A stretch of DNA of 45,937 bases from Muribaculaceae bacterium (GTDB taxonomy: Bacteria > Bacteroidota > Bacteroidia > Bacteroidales > Muribaculaceae): the NCBI GenBank assembly GCA_009775365.1, contig VSPM01000020.1, positions 1-45,937 of the forward strand, in the 5' to 3' direction. Positions 8,883 to 18,235 of the stretch are shown here, in pieces; position 1 is the first letter of the stretch, and every line of letters starts with the position of its first letter. The notes below the pieces were generated by a model. The model saw only the letters and a list, made by a program, of their open reading frames with translations. It was not told where the DNA came from and made no database searches. The position numbers and the translations under genes are program-made.

Positions 8883-10862
8883 TCAAAACTTAGGGCGCTC
8901 GCCTTTGTTTTCTATAAATTTTTCTATCTCTCCGACTTCTTTCAGCCACATGGCAGACGATGCATCAGACGGCATTCTCCAGTCGCCTCGCGGTGAAAGA
9001 CACACAGTGCCCACCTTTGGGCCGTCGGGCATGCAAGAACGCTTGAATTGCTGGCTAAAGAAACGCCTATAGAAATTACGCATCCATTTCACAATCACTC
9101 GCTCATCATATTTCCCTTTAAACGCATTCGTTGCGAGCCAGAATATCTTTTTGGGAGAGAACGAATTTCTCAGAATATGATACATAAAGAAATCGTGCAA
9201 TTCATACGGGCCAACGAGATCTTCTGTCTTCTGCCCGATATTATCGTCGCCTGAGGGCACGAGCTCGGGGCTGATTGGAGTGTCAACAATGTCAAGAAGA
9301 ATCCCGGCTACATTTCCATCCATTCCGGATGCGAACCATTTCACAAGATGCTTCACAAGAGTTTTGGGCACAGAGGCGTTTACTCCATACATCGACATCT
9401 GATCCCCATTATATGTACACCAGCCCAGTGCCAGTTCAGACATGTCGCCGGTGCCAATCACTATGGCATTCTCTTTATTTGCCACGTCCATAAGAATCTG
9501 TGTTCTCTCACGCGCCTGAGAATTCTCATACGTTACATCATACTTGTCAGGGTCCTGCCCTATGTCTGAAAAATGTTGCTTGACAGCTGCGCCGATAGGA
9601 ATCTCAAGCACGGTCACTCCCAATTCCTCCATTAGTCCGACGGCATTGCTATGTGTTCTGCTGGTAGTGGCCATTCCCGGCATTGTGATGCCGATTATTC
9701 CTTTTCTGTCCAACCCGAGTTTGTCAAAGGCATGGACTGTAACCATAAGAGCTAATGTAGAATCCAGGCCGCCTGAAATTCCAATCACTGCCTTCTTGCA
9801 TTCTATGGCGCTAAGCCTGCGCATAAGCCCATACGACTGGATATTTATAATCTCCCCGCAGTGTTCATTGAGTTTGTTCGCATCATTCGGCACAAACGGC
9901 TCCGGATCGGGGCTCCATGAAGGGAGCATATCATTCAGGGGCGACAACGTCTCTTCTCTTTCGCTCACGGAGGCTTCAACAATTCTATATGTCGGCAAAG
10001 AGGGAATGCAATCAAAGAAAGTGGAGAATTTTGCCCTGTCGCCTCTCAATTTCTCTACATCCACATCTTTTAGAAGCAATATAGGCTCAGTTCCGAACCG
10101 ACGCTTTGAATCGGCGATTGCTCCATCCTCTGCAACAATTGCATTGCCCGAGAAAACAAGATCCGTGGTAGACTCGCCCCATCCGGCAGATGCGTACACA
10201 TATCCGCAACGGCATCTCGCAGACTGTTGTGAAATAAGGCTGATAAGGTAATTATGTTTTCCTATCAGTTCATCTGAAGCCGACAGATTAAGAATTATGT
10301 CGGCTCCGCTCATCGACATCAGACTGCTCGGCGGCACCGGAGTCCATAAATCTTCACATATTTCAATGCCAATCCTCGCATCCTTAAAATCAATTATGAT
10401 GTCAACACCGAATGGCACTTCCTCTCCGGCAAACCTTATTGTTTTTCCGGTCATTCCCTTTCCCGACTCAAACCAGCGTTTCTCGTAGAATTCTCCATAA
10501 TTGGGGATATGAATTTTGGGGACTGCACACACCACATGTCCGCCTGCCATAGCAATCGCGCAGTTGAAACGACGACCGAATGCCATGACAGGGCACCCTA
10601 CCACCAACATTGCCCGGCTTTCGGATGTGGCCTCGGCCAATTCTTTTATTCCATTTTCAGCTTCGCGCATCAAAAGGATTTGATCAAAAAGATCGCCACA
10701 TGTATATCCGGTAACACCAAGCTCAGGCATTACCACGACATCGGCACCCCTGTTTTCTGCATCTTTCAGAAGTTCCTTAATTCTTGCCACATTGTAGCAC
10801 ACATCTCCGATTCGTAGAGTTGGCACAGCAGCCCCAACACGCAAATATCCATATTCTGTCAT
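8883..10862 (-). CDS. nadE: Glutamine-dependent NAD+ synthetase
   Basis: Converts deamido-NAD to NAD using ATP and ammonia released from glutamine. Residues 1 to about 290 form a nitrilase-type glutaminase with the Glu-Lys-Cys triad E47 (MPELGVTGY), K116 (VPKIHIPNYGEF) and C169 (GIEICEDLW). The C-terminal synthetase domain holds the ATP-pyrophosphatase P-loop SGGLDS at 363-368 and the GTGDMSELALGWCTYNGD block. The length of 659 matches two-domain NadE. It is the first gene of the left minus-strand run; the 195 bp upstream are shared with the divergent outer-membrane protein gene and show no promoter I can assign with confidence. Confidence 0.96.
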   Translation of the reverse strand: MTEYGYLRVGAAVPTLRIGDVCYNVARIKELLKDAENRGADVVVMPELGVTGYTCGDLFDQILLMREAENGIKELAEATSESRAMLVVGCPVMAFGRRFNCAIAMAGGHVVCAVPKIHIPNYGEFYEKRWFESGKGMTGKTIRFAGEEVPFGVDIIIDFKDARIGIEICEDLWTPVPPSSLMSMSGADIILNLSASDELIGKHNYLISLISQQSARCRCGYVYASAGWGESTTDLVFSGNAIVAEDGAIADSKRRFGTEPILLLKDVDVEKLRGDRAKFSTFFDCIPSLPTYRIVEASVSEREETLSPLNDMLPSWSPDPEPFVPNDANKLNEHCGEIINIQSYGLMRRLSAIECKKAVIGISGGLDSTLALMVTVHAFDKLGLDRKGIIGITMPGMATTSRTHSNAVGLMEELGVTVLEIPIGAAVKQHFSDIGQDPDKYDVTYENSQARERTQILMDVANKENAIVIGTGDMSELALGWCTYNGDQMSMYGVNASVPKTLVKHLVKWFASGMDGNVAGILLDIVDTPISPELVPSGDDNIGQKTEDLVGPYELHDFFMYHILRNSFSPKKIFWLATNAFKGKYDERVIVKWMRNFYRRFFSQQFKRSCMPDGPKVGTVCLSPRGDWRMPSDASSAMWLKEVGEIEKFIENKGERPKF

Positions 10863-11057
10863 AACTCAGAAACGCTATTTATCGCTATCGCAACATTTTA
10901 GAAGCCTGAAAATATGTATGAGACTCACCTCATGCTCCAAAAAATTTAACGATGATGATTATTTTTTTACAAATTTACTTAAACTATTCGTATTATTTCA
11001 ATGTTTTGCCTATATATTTTAATCTTCTTAACATATTCCACTTAAACATATCAGAAA

Positions 11058-11546
11058 ATGAAAAAGAATTTTGCATACTCTCTTATCACAACAACTATTT
11101 GTGCAATCGGGTTGGCTTGTGCACCGACTGCGAACGCGGCAACAGGAGAAAAAGCTCTCGGTTTTGCGGGAGGTTTTGCAAGTTACAACGACGGCGGCTA
11201 CGGAAAAATATATTTTCAATATGAGATAGCGCCTCATGTGCGTCTTGCTCCTGAAATGGGATACATCTTCCGCAATGAAGATTGCTCAGGGTTTGAATTC
11301 AGCTTTGACGTGCAGTTCCCGTTCAGGCTGGCAAGAGGATTCAGCATTTACCCCCTTGCCGGTCTCACTCTCAACAACTGGAGTTATGAAGACGACGGGC
11401 ACGCAACTCGTGGCGGCATTGACTTCGGAGCCGGCTTCGACATCTATCTTACATCTTCTCTTAAACTCTCGCTGCAAGGAAAATACTCGGCAATGAACGA
11501 CACCAGCGGAGCCTTCTTCGATATGGGCATAGCATATGTGTTCTGA
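11058..11546 (+). CDS. Small outer-membrane beta-barrel-like protein, hypothetical
   Basis: A 162-residue exported protein. Residues 1 to about 27 are a Sec signal peptide (MKKNF..., ending ANA) with cleavage expected before ATGEK. The mature part alternates hydrophobic and polar residues and is rich in Gly, Tyr and Phe (GFAGGFASYNDGGYGKIYF, IDFGAGFDIYL), and ends IAYVF with the terminal aromatic typical of outer-membrane barrels. This suggests an eight-strand OmpX/OmpA-barrel-like fold. It stands alone, divergent from nadE and convergent with nuoN, with a terminator 52 bp after its stop. No specific function can be assigned. Confidence 0.75.
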   Translation: MKKNFAYSLITTTICAIGLACAPTANAATGEKALGFAGGFASYNDGGYGKIYFQYEIAPHVRLAPEMGYIFRNEDCSGFEFSFDVQFPFRLARGFSIYPLAGLTLNNWSYEDDGHATRGGIDFGAGFDIYLTSSLKLSLQGKYSAMNDTSGAFFDMGIAYVF

Positions 11547-11598
11547 ATCGGGATGCCGGAGAGCGATTCTAAAATTTTCATCTCTTTCAAATTAATAA

Positions 11599-11636
11599 CG
11601 AAAGCGTCCGGAGCCATGTGCTTCCGGACGCTTTCG
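11599..11636. terminator. Bidirectional hairpin terminator between the OMP gene and nuoN
   Basis: A perfect 14-bp stem (CGAAAGCGTCCGGA with its complement at 11623-11636) encloses a 10-nt loop. It sits between two convergent genes, so it can end both the small OMP transcript and the long nuo-atp transcript. The flank on the nuo side (TTATTAATTT on the reverse strand) is T-rich but not a pure T-tract. Confidence 0.8.
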
Positions 11637-11706
11637 CATTATATACTAAGGGATTTACATCAATATGATTATCTTCTAAAAGCGAAAGATTTAAATCTGA
11701 CAGTTA

Positions 11707-13176
11707 TTAAAAGATGCTAAGCAATGCCAATGAATTCTGAACTGCATCGTAGCAATACTGATAGATGTAAGGCACTATGCCGAAGAAGACAATACCGGCA
11801 ACACAAAGCCAGAGAGCCACTCTCTGTGAAGTTGCTGTGCGGAATGAGCCGATTTTCGGTTCTTCGGGGCTAATCCACATTGCTTTCACTACAAGCAGAT
11901 AATAATAGAGCGAGATGATTGTGTTAATCAATGCGATAAGCACAAGCATATAGAGCGCCCAAGAATTACTTCCTGTCACTGAAGTGAAGATAAGAATCTT
12001 GCTGAAGAATCCTGCAAAAGGAGGAATACCCGCAAGAGAGAACATCGCCAAAGTCATTGCGAAAGAAAGCCAGGGATTGGTTTTGTGAAGACCATTGTAG
12101 TCATCCATATTCAACTTGCCGGCATTCTCCTCGATAGTGGTGATAACGGCAAACGCGCCGAGGTTGCTTATTTTATTAATTAATATGTAGAACAACATCG
12201 CAGCCAGCCCGAGTCCGTCGGCAGCCATCGCGCCAAGCATGATATATCCGGCCTGAGAGATGGAAGAGAAAGCCATGAAACGCTTCATGTTTTTCTGACG
12301 GATTGCAAACAAGTTGCCTACTGTGATTGTCAGTATGATGACTGCATACATCATCCATTCCCAAGCATCAGAGTAAACAGCTCCGAAGCACTGCACGAAG
12401 ATTACAAAGAATGCAAAAGCAGCCGCACCTTTCGACACTACTGAAAGATAGCTCGTGATGGCAGTAGGCGCACCCTGATAAACATCAGCTGTCCAAAGAT
12501 GGAAAGGCACAAGCGAAAGTTTAAAGCCGATGCCGGCAATCACGAATGCAAGAGCCACCAAAAGAAGACCGCTCATTTCGCCCTGGCTGATTGTAAAGGC
12601 GAGGTCGTTGAAATAGAGTGAACCTCCGGAGAAAGCATACACGAAAGAAAGCCCCACCAGAAGAATTGCGGACGAGAACACGGCAGTCATAATATATTTG
12701 ATTGCCGCCTCATGGCTTTCATAATGGCGCTTGTTGAATGCTACCAACGCTGCCAGCGGAAGCGAAGCTGACTCAAGACCGATGATGAAGAGCAGAAAAT
12801 GACGGGCAGAAACCATCAGATACATGCCGAACAGTGTGACAAGAATAAGTTCGTAGAACTCACCCTTTCTGATAGCCACTTCATCGCTGTCAACCCATTT
12901 TGCACTCTGAAGAAATACGATGAAAACACCGATATTAAGAATCGCCTTTATAGCGTTTGTAGCTGTGTCGTTGATATACATGCCTCCGAACACCATCTCT
13001 CCGCAAGCCGGAACGACCCAGATAGCAATTGTGCCGAGTCCGAACAGAACTGTGGTGAAGGGAGTGAGTATCTTTTTCCCGTTTTCATTCGAAAATGTGT
13101 CGAATAAAAAGACCAGCATGAATATCCCCAGAACAATGAGTTCGGGAATCATAGATCCAAATTGAGAATAGTCCAT
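11707..13176 (-). CDS. nuoN: Complex I membrane subunit NuoN
   Basis: Antiporter-like membrane subunit of NADH:quinone oxidoreductase-type complex I, one of the three ion-pumping modules. The 489-residue protein is almost entirely hydrophobic helices, with the proton_antipo_M pattern around LVPFHLWTADVYQGAPTAITSYLSVVSKGAA and MKRFMAFSSISQAGYIMLG, which separates N from L and M. It is the last gene of the operon, 37 bp after nuoM, and is followed by the 11599-11636 terminator. The end of the gene order (L-M-N) is canonical. Coupling ion is not readable from this subunit. Confidence 0.95.
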   Translation of the reverse strand: MDYSQFGSMIPELIVLGIFMLVFLFDTFSNENGKKILTPFTTVLFGLGTIAIWVVPACGEMVFGGMYINDTATNAIKAILNIGVFIVFLQSAKWVDSDEVAIRKGEFYELILVTLFGMYLMVSARHFLLFIIGLESASLPLAALVAFNKRHYESHEAAIKYIMTAVFSSAILLVGLSFVYAFSGGSLYFNDLAFTISQGEMSGLLLVALAFVIAGIGFKLSLVPFHLWTADVYQGAPTAITSYLSVVSKGAAAFAFFVIFVQCFGAVYSDAWEWMMYAVIILTITVGNLFAIRQKNMKRFMAFSSISQAGYIMLGAMAADGLGLAAMLFYILINKISNLGAFAVITTIEENAGKLNMDDYNGLHKTNPWLSFAMTLAMFSLAGIPPFAGFFSKILIFTSVTGSNSWALYMLVLIALINTIISLYYYLLVVKAMWISPEEPKIGSFRTATSQRVALWLCVAGIVFFGIVPYIYQYCYDAVQNSLALLSIF

Positions 13177-13213
13177 TGTTGAATTGCTTGTTTTATTTAT
13201 TCAATACATTTAA

Positions 13214-14731
13214 TTAAATCACACCACCCTGAATCGCGGCGATAATCGGCGCGAAACTATGCTGGATGGTTTCGTTTATCCAGTTGGGGAAACATCCGAT
13301 TCCGGCGATACATACTATGAGTGTCACTGTGGAGAGACGCTCAAACCATGTAGCGTCTGTGAGAGCAAGATGATGTTCATCCTGCACGGGGCCGAGCAAT
13401 AGCTTTCCAACCACTCGGAGAATATACACCGCTGTGATTACAATCGAACATGTAGCCGCAATGACAAAGCATCTGTGGAAAAGATCTGCCTCCTGGAATG
13501 AGCCGAAGAATATTGTCATCTCAGCAACGAAACCGGAGAGGCCGGGGAGACCGAGTGATGCAAACCCGGCTATCATGTAGCACACACCCAGATAAGGCAT
13601 AATCTTCATCAAGCCTCCCATCTGTCGTATATCACGAGTATGCGTGCGTCCGTAGATCATACCTATGAGCGCAAAGAAGAGTGCTGTCATCAAACCGTGT
13701 GAGAGCATCTGAAGGATAGCGCCTGTCATTGCAGTGGTGTTGAGCATGAGAATCGCGAAGAGCACCATGCCGCAGTGAGATACCGACGAATATGCGTTGA
13801 TATATTTGAGGTCGGTCTGAACGCAAGCGGAGAACGCACCATACACAATACTTATGCCTGTGAGCACGATGAATACCCATGCAAGTTCATTCGCGGCCTG
13901 CGGAAGAAGGAAGATAGCAATGCGGAAACATCCGTAGCCTCCAAGTTTCATAAGCACACCTGCGTGAAGCATTGAAACCGCAGTAGGCGCACAAGCGTGA
14001 CCGTCAGGACTCCAAGTGTGGAACGGGAACATTGCTCCAAGAACGCCGAACCCTACAAATGTGAAGCAGAAGAGCATGCCTTGCCATTCGGGGGCAATTG
14101 ATGCATTGTGAGAGATCTCAAGAATGTTCCATGTGAGCTGCCCACCCTCCGGCGCGCTATGCCAATAGATTCCGAGAAGGCCAAGCATCAGGAATGCAGA
14201 ACCACCCATGAGCATGAGAGTAAGTTTCATTGCTGAATACTCTTTTCTGCCTGTGCCCCACACTCCGATGAGAAGATACATTGGAATCAAGGCCACCTCA
14301 TAGAACATAAACATCGTGAAGATGTCGATTGAGATGAAGAATCCGAACACTCCGGTGCTCAGGAGAGCAAACCAAAGGAAGAAATTCTTGGGAAGAGGAT
14401 TGATTTTCCACGACGCGAAAGTGCCGGCAAAAACAATCACAGCTGAAAGCAGGAGCATGAGCACTGAAATGCCGTCTACTCCCACAGCCAAATGAATATT
14501 AAGAGGCGCATACCACATCCAGCTGCCTGTGTAGAGCATTTCATCGTCAACGCCCATTCCGCGCAGACGAAGATAGTCACAACATAGCCAGATGGCAAGA
14601 CCCAATAGCACTGTGGAGCAAGCCACCATCACACCGCGAATGGCATTCATACTGCTGTTGCGGCACAAACCCAGACCGGCCATCATTATGACGGGGATTA
14701 CTACAAACCAGATTAATATATTTCCAAACAT
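13214..14731 (-). CDS. nuoM: Complex I membrane subunit NuoM
   Basis: Second antiporter-like pump module of complex I. The 505-residue protein shows about 14 membrane helices and NuoM blocks: MFMFYEVALIPMYLLIGVWG with the glutamate of the conserved helix-5 position, PFHTWSPDGHACAPTAVSMLHAGVLMKLGGYG, and LKYINAYSSVSHCGMVLF. It lies between nuoL (34 bp gap) and nuoN (37 bp gap), in the usual L-M-N order. It pumps by conformational coupling to quinone reduction in the peripheral arm; nothing unusual was seen. Confidence 0.95.
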   Translation of the reverse strand: MFGNILIWFVVIPVIMMAGLGLCRNSSMNAIRGVMVACSTVLLGLAIWLCCDYLRLRGMGVDDEMLYTGSWMWYAPLNIHLAVGVDGISVLMLLLSAVIVFAGTFASWKINPLPKNFFLWFALLSTGVFGFFISIDIFTMFMFYEVALIPMYLLIGVWGTGRKEYSAMKLTLMLMGGSAFLMLGLLGIYWHSAPEGGQLTWNILEISHNASIAPEWQGMLFCFTFVGFGVLGAMFPFHTWSPDGHACAPTAVSMLHAGVLMKLGGYGCFRIAIFLLPQAANELAWVFIVLTGISIVYGAFSACVQTDLKYINAYSSVSHCGMVLFAILMLNTTAMTGAILQMLSHGLMTALFFALIGMIYGRTHTRDIRQMGGLMKIMPYLGVCYMIAGFASLGLPGLSGFVAEMTIFFGSFQEADLFHRCFVIAATCSIVITAVYILRVVGKLLLGPVQDEHHLALTDATWFERLSTVTLIVCIAGIGCFPNWINETIQHSFAPIIAAIQGGVI

Positions 14732-14765
14732 AATCTAATGTTATTTCTGTGTTGCAATATGAATG

Positions 14766-16709
14766 TTAAATCAGGCACAGCCATGTCACAGCAGCGAGAG
14801 CCACCGCACCGGCAATATACCATCCGACATAAGTTTGAATCTCGCCAGACTGCATGCCTCTGATTGCATAAGAAGATTTCTGAGTGACCTTTGCAAACGC
14901 ATCCATAGTGGCGTCAATGACATGACGGTCGAACCACGCAATGCTCTTGCATATGATTCCGAAAATAATCTTATGTGTGATAAACATGTAGATTTCGTCC
15001 CAATAGAAACGACGGTTGGCGGCAGTCCAGAGACCGGGCCAGATAGCCTTGACCTTCGACGGCATTTCGTTCTTTTTCATATACATCGCGGCGGCAAGAC
15101 CGATGGCGGCAAGCGCCACTATAATACTTGTGGCTGCAACCGAGAGCTCTATATGAATATGATAAGGGGCGCCATCCCATGTCACGAACTCACCGAAAGG
15201 AATCCAACCTGCCACGCATGAAACTGCGGCAAGGAACAAGAGGGGCAATGACATCTGCCAGGGAGCGTCATGGGGCTTGTGCTCTTTATAGTGGGGATTC
15301 TCTTCCCACCAGAACACCATGAAGTACATGCGGAACATATAGAACGCTGTCAGACCGGCCACCATTGTCATCCACGCTCCCCAGAACCAATGGCGCGAGA
15401 ACATGGCTGCAAGCATTTCATCTTTTGAGAAGAATCCTGCAAACGGCCAGATACCGGCGATAGCAAGACATCCGATAAGGAATGTCCAGTGAGTGATGGG
15501 CATGTATTTGCGAAGACCGCCCATCGCAGTGTAATTGTTAGAGTGTACAGCATGTATCAAAGCACCGGCTCCCAAGAAGAGCAACGCCTTGAACATGGCG
15601 TGAGTAAACAAATGGAACATACCGGCCATATAGCCAAGCCCTGCATAGTGCACACCTTCTACTGGATGGTCATATGCACAACCAAGTGACACCATCATGA
15701 ATGCAATCTGAGAGATTGTTGAGAATGCAAGAATTCTCTTGATGTCAATCTGAGCACAAGCCACAACCGCCGCATAGAATGCAGTTATGGCACCTACGCA
15801 GGTTACGAATGTGAGTGCGGCATCCACAACACAGTATACCGGGAACATTCTTGCCACAAGATAAACACCGGCCACAACCATGGTGGCAGCGTGAATAAGA
15901 GCTGACACAGGTGTCGGGCCCTCCATTGCATCAGGCAGCCAGATGTGGAGCGGCATCATTGCCGACTTACCCATACCGCCTGTAAAGATGAGCACCATAG
16001 CCCATGTCAATACAGAAGCACCCATAAATGTTGCTCCGCCTGTTGAGGCAAGAACAGATTCAGGATTTGATGTGAGCGAGATGAAATCGAACGTATCTGT
16101 GTAGAATGAGAGAAGCAGAATGCCAATGAGGAAACCGAGGTCGGCAAATCGAGTGACGATAAACGCTTTCTTTGAAGCCGACACAGCCGACGGGAGTTTA
16201 TAATAGAAACCAATCAGAAGGTAAGACGAAACGCCCACAAGCTCCCAGAATATATACATCTGAAAAATGTTGGTCGCTACCACAAGTCCGAGCATAGAGA
16301 ATGAGAAGAGCGACAGGAAAGCGTAATAACGCTGGAAACCCTGCTCCCCTTCCATATAGCCCCAGCTGTAGAGATGAACCATGAAAGAGATAGTCGTGAT
16401 CACAATCAGCATCATTGCTGAGATAGGATCAAGAAGGAATCCGAGGTTCACTACAAGGTGCTGAGTAAATGCCAGCCAAGTGACATCAAACACCTGATAC
16501 TGCTGACGCACGCCGTCGATTATGAACAACGGGTCGCCACTGAAAAAATAGGTGAACGCCACAATGTAGGCAAGTGTGGCGGTAGTGCCCATTCCAATGA
16601 TGCCGAGGAAGCCTGCCATCTTATGCGACATCTTCACCCCGCCTATTCCTAAGACGAGGAACATCGTGATCGGAATCGCCAAAATCAAAATTGGAAGTGT
16701 AATGTCCAT
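14766..16709 (-). CDS. nuoL: Complex I membrane subunit NuoL
   Basis: Largest antiporter-like subunit, at the tip of the membrane arm. The 647 residues match the family. Signatures are the NuoL N-terminal helix pair around WGYMEGEQGFQRYYAFLSLF, the block YIFWELVGVSSYLLIGFYY, the pump core WLPDAMEGPTPVSALIHAAT and IKRILAFSTISQIAFMM. The C-terminal part contains the long lateral helix region and a final membrane anchor (YVGWYIAGAVALAAVTWL). The start is 3 bp from the nuoK stop, which implies tight coupling. Confidence 0.96.
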   Translation of the reverse strand: MDITLPILILAIPITMFLVLGIGGVKMSHKMAGFLGIIGMGTTATLAYIVAFTYFFSGDPLFIIDGVRQQYQVFDVTWLAFTQHLVVNLGFLLDPISAMMLIVITTISFMVHLYSWGYMEGEQGFQRYYAFLSLFSFSMLGLVVATNIFQMYIFWELVGVSSYLLIGFYYKLPSAVSASKKAFIVTRFADLGFLIGILLLSFYTDTFDFISLTSNPESVLASTGGATFMGASVLTWAMVLIFTGGMGKSAMMPLHIWLPDAMEGPTPVSALIHAATMVVAGVYLVARMFPVYCVVDAALTFVTCVGAITAFYAAVVACAQIDIKRILAFSTISQIAFMMVSLGCAYDHPVEGVHYAGLGYMAGMFHLFTHAMFKALLFLGAGALIHAVHSNNYTAMGGLRKYMPITHWTFLIGCLAIAGIWPFAGFFSKDEMLAAMFSRHWFWGAWMTMVAGLTAFYMFRMYFMVFWWEENPHYKEHKPHDAPWQMSLPLLFLAAVSCVAGWIPFGEFVTWDGAPYHIHIELSVAATSIIVALAAIGLAAAMYMKKNEMPSKVKAIWPGLWTAANRRFYWDEIYMFITHKIIFGIICKSIAWFDRHVIDATMDAFAKVTQKSSYAIRGMQSGEIQTYVGWYIAGAVALAAVTWLCLI

Positions 16710-16712
16710 ATC

Positions 16713-17024
16713 TTAGAATTTCATTTTATTGATTTCCTGAATGTCGGTGTTGCCGAGTGACCTGTAGATATTGATTATAATAGCAATCGCAATCGAAGTC
16801 TCGGCTGCTGCAATAGCAACTGCAAACAGCGTAAACACCATGCCGTCCATAGATCCCGGGAAAAGATAACGGTTGAAAACAACAAAGTTGAGGTCAGCCG
16901 AATTCAACATCAATTCCAAAGAAATAAGAATGGCAATTAAATTCTTACGGGTAACGAAACCGTAAATGCCGCAAGCGAGCATAACTACGCTGGGCACGAG
17001 ATACCATAACATGCTTAAATCCAT
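16713..17024 (-). CDS. nuoK: Complex I membrane subunit NuoK
   Basis: Small three-helix MrpC-like subunit of complex I. The 103 residues match the family, and both membrane glutamates needed for ion movement are present: E37 in SLELMLNSADLNFV and E75 in AAAETSIAIAI (E36 and E72 in E. coli). It sits 6 bp after nuoJ and 3 bp before nuoL, so the J-K-L genes are tightly packed. Confidence 0.96.
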   Translation of the reverse strand: MDLSMLWYLVPSVVMLACGIYGFVTRKNLIAILISLELMLNSADLNFVVFNRYLFPGSMDGMVFTLFAVAIAAAETSIAIAIIINIYRSLGNTDIQEINKMKF

Positions 17025-17030
17025 ATCATT

Positions 17031-17558
17031 TTATCTTTTGCGGGCAACAGTAACGCCACCGATTATACATGCAAGCAACAACACACTGACAGCCTCGAAA
17101 GGAAGCAGATATTGAAAACGGTCGCTTCCTGTGAATGCCTCACCTATGTCGCTCATAGTGATTTCATTCCCTGCAGACAGACACTCCGTAAGCGAAGCCC
17201 CGTGGAGAAGCGGCATATAGAAAATTGCAAAAAGCAAAAGCACGCCTGATGCCACCGAAACAATGACACCAAGACTCTTGCGATGCGATTCCAGACGCCC
17301 GGTTGTGTCGTTTGGCTTATGAGTGAGCAAAATAGCGAACACAAACAGCACCATAATACCGCCTGCATATACAGCTATTTGCACAGCTCCTAAGAACTGA
17401 TAGCCTAACTGGAAATAGAACACGGCTGTGCCAAGAAGCACAAAAAGAAGGTAAGTCGCGGAACGCAGAATTTTACCAGAGGTGACTGCCTTGAACGAGA
17501 ACACCACCATGGCAATCGCAACCACGAAGTACACGATTATATTTCCTACAGAATCCAT
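17031..17558 (-). CDS. nuoJ: Complex I membrane subunit NuoJ
   Basis: Membrane subunit with five predicted helices that links the quinone-site module to the pumps. The 175 residues match the family. The pi-bulge helix region reads FLGAVQIAVYAGGIMVLFVFAILLT, a NuoJ hallmark. It begins 5 bp after the nuoI stop and is followed by nuoK after 6 bp. No anomalies were seen. Confidence 0.95.
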   Translation of the reverse strand: MDSVGNIIVYFVVAIAMVVFSFKAVTSGKILRSATYLLFVLLGTAVFYFQLGYQFLGAVQIAVYAGGIMVLFVFAILLTHKPNDTTGRLESHRKSLGVIVSVASGVLLLFAIFYMPLLHGASLTECLSAGNEITMSDIGEAFTGSDRFQYLLPFEAVSVLLLACIIGGVTVARKR

Positions 17559-17563
17559 TATAT

Positions 17564-18196
17564 TTAGTTTTCTTTATTTTCTTCTTTAGAAGGATTCCCT
17601 GCCTCGGCGGCCGCTTTGGCGGCAGCCTCCTTTTCGGCCTTGATCTTGGCGGCCTTTGCAAGGGCCTCAGCCTTAATCTTGGCAAGTTTCTCAGGGTCCA
17701 TAGCCGGCTTGGGAGCCGGAGCGGGAGCAGCCGGGTCTTCAGCCGGCTCAGGGCGATAGTTGAGCTGCTTCAACAATGCGCCGCGTGTGAATACCGCCTG
17801 CTCGAAATCGTTGGTAAATTCGAGAGCGTCTTGCGGACAAGTAGTGACACACAGCATGCAGAATGTGCAGCTGCCAAGATCATACATATACTTGTCGAGC
17901 TTACGTTTTTTCTTGCCGTCAGGCAAATCGACCATCTTTGTTGTCAACTGAATTGTGCCGTTGGGACAATTCATCTGGCAGATTCCGCAGGCAATACACT
18001 TATGACGTCCCTGGCTGTCATACTTTAAAGTAAGTTCGGCCCTGAATCTGTCTGCAATCTGTAGTGTCGCGCGGTTTTCCGGATAACATTCGGTGATTTT
18101 CGGAGTGAGCAATTCTTTGCCGGTCACGACCATTCCGTCGACAAGACTCTTCAAGCCTTTGCCAGCCTCCGAAAAATATTCCTTAATACTACTCAT
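17564..18196 (-). CDS. nuoI: Complex I 2x[4Fe-4S] subunit NuoI with Ala/Lys-rich C-terminal tail
   Basis: Ferredoxin-like subunit carrying clusters N6a and N6b, passing electrons toward NuoB. Two CxxCxxCxxxCP motifs are complete: C67, C70, C73, C77 and C110, C113, C116, C120. Residues 151-210 are an extension of low complexity, first Pro/Ala-rich then repeats such as AKIKAE, predicted helical and charged; this is beyond the core NuoI fold. Because NuoE, F and G are absent, this subunit is a plausible entry point for electrons from ferredoxin or another donor (inference). It is the first nuo gene after the embedded atp genes, 39 bp beyond atpG, with no consensus promoter in that gap. Confidence 0.95.
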   Translation of the reverse strand: MSSIKEYFSEAGKGLKSLVDGMVVTGKELLTPKITECYPENRATLQIADRFRAELTLKYDSQGRHKCIACGICQMNCPNGTIQLTTKMVDLPDGKKKRKLDKYMYDLGSCTFCMLCVTTCPQDALEFTNDFEQAVFTRGALLKQLNYRPEPAEDPAAPAPAPKPAMDPEKLAKIKAEALAKAAKIKAEKEAAAKAAAEAGNPSKEENKEN

Positions 18197-18235
18197 TTAC
18201 TAAAAGCTTTTGAATCGGTTTCATGATGTATGGCC

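Noticed and set aside
9544..10251. A 235-codon open frame antisense to nadE
   Set aside because: nadE is complete on the other strand with all catalytic residues; the antisense frame shows no recognisable features.
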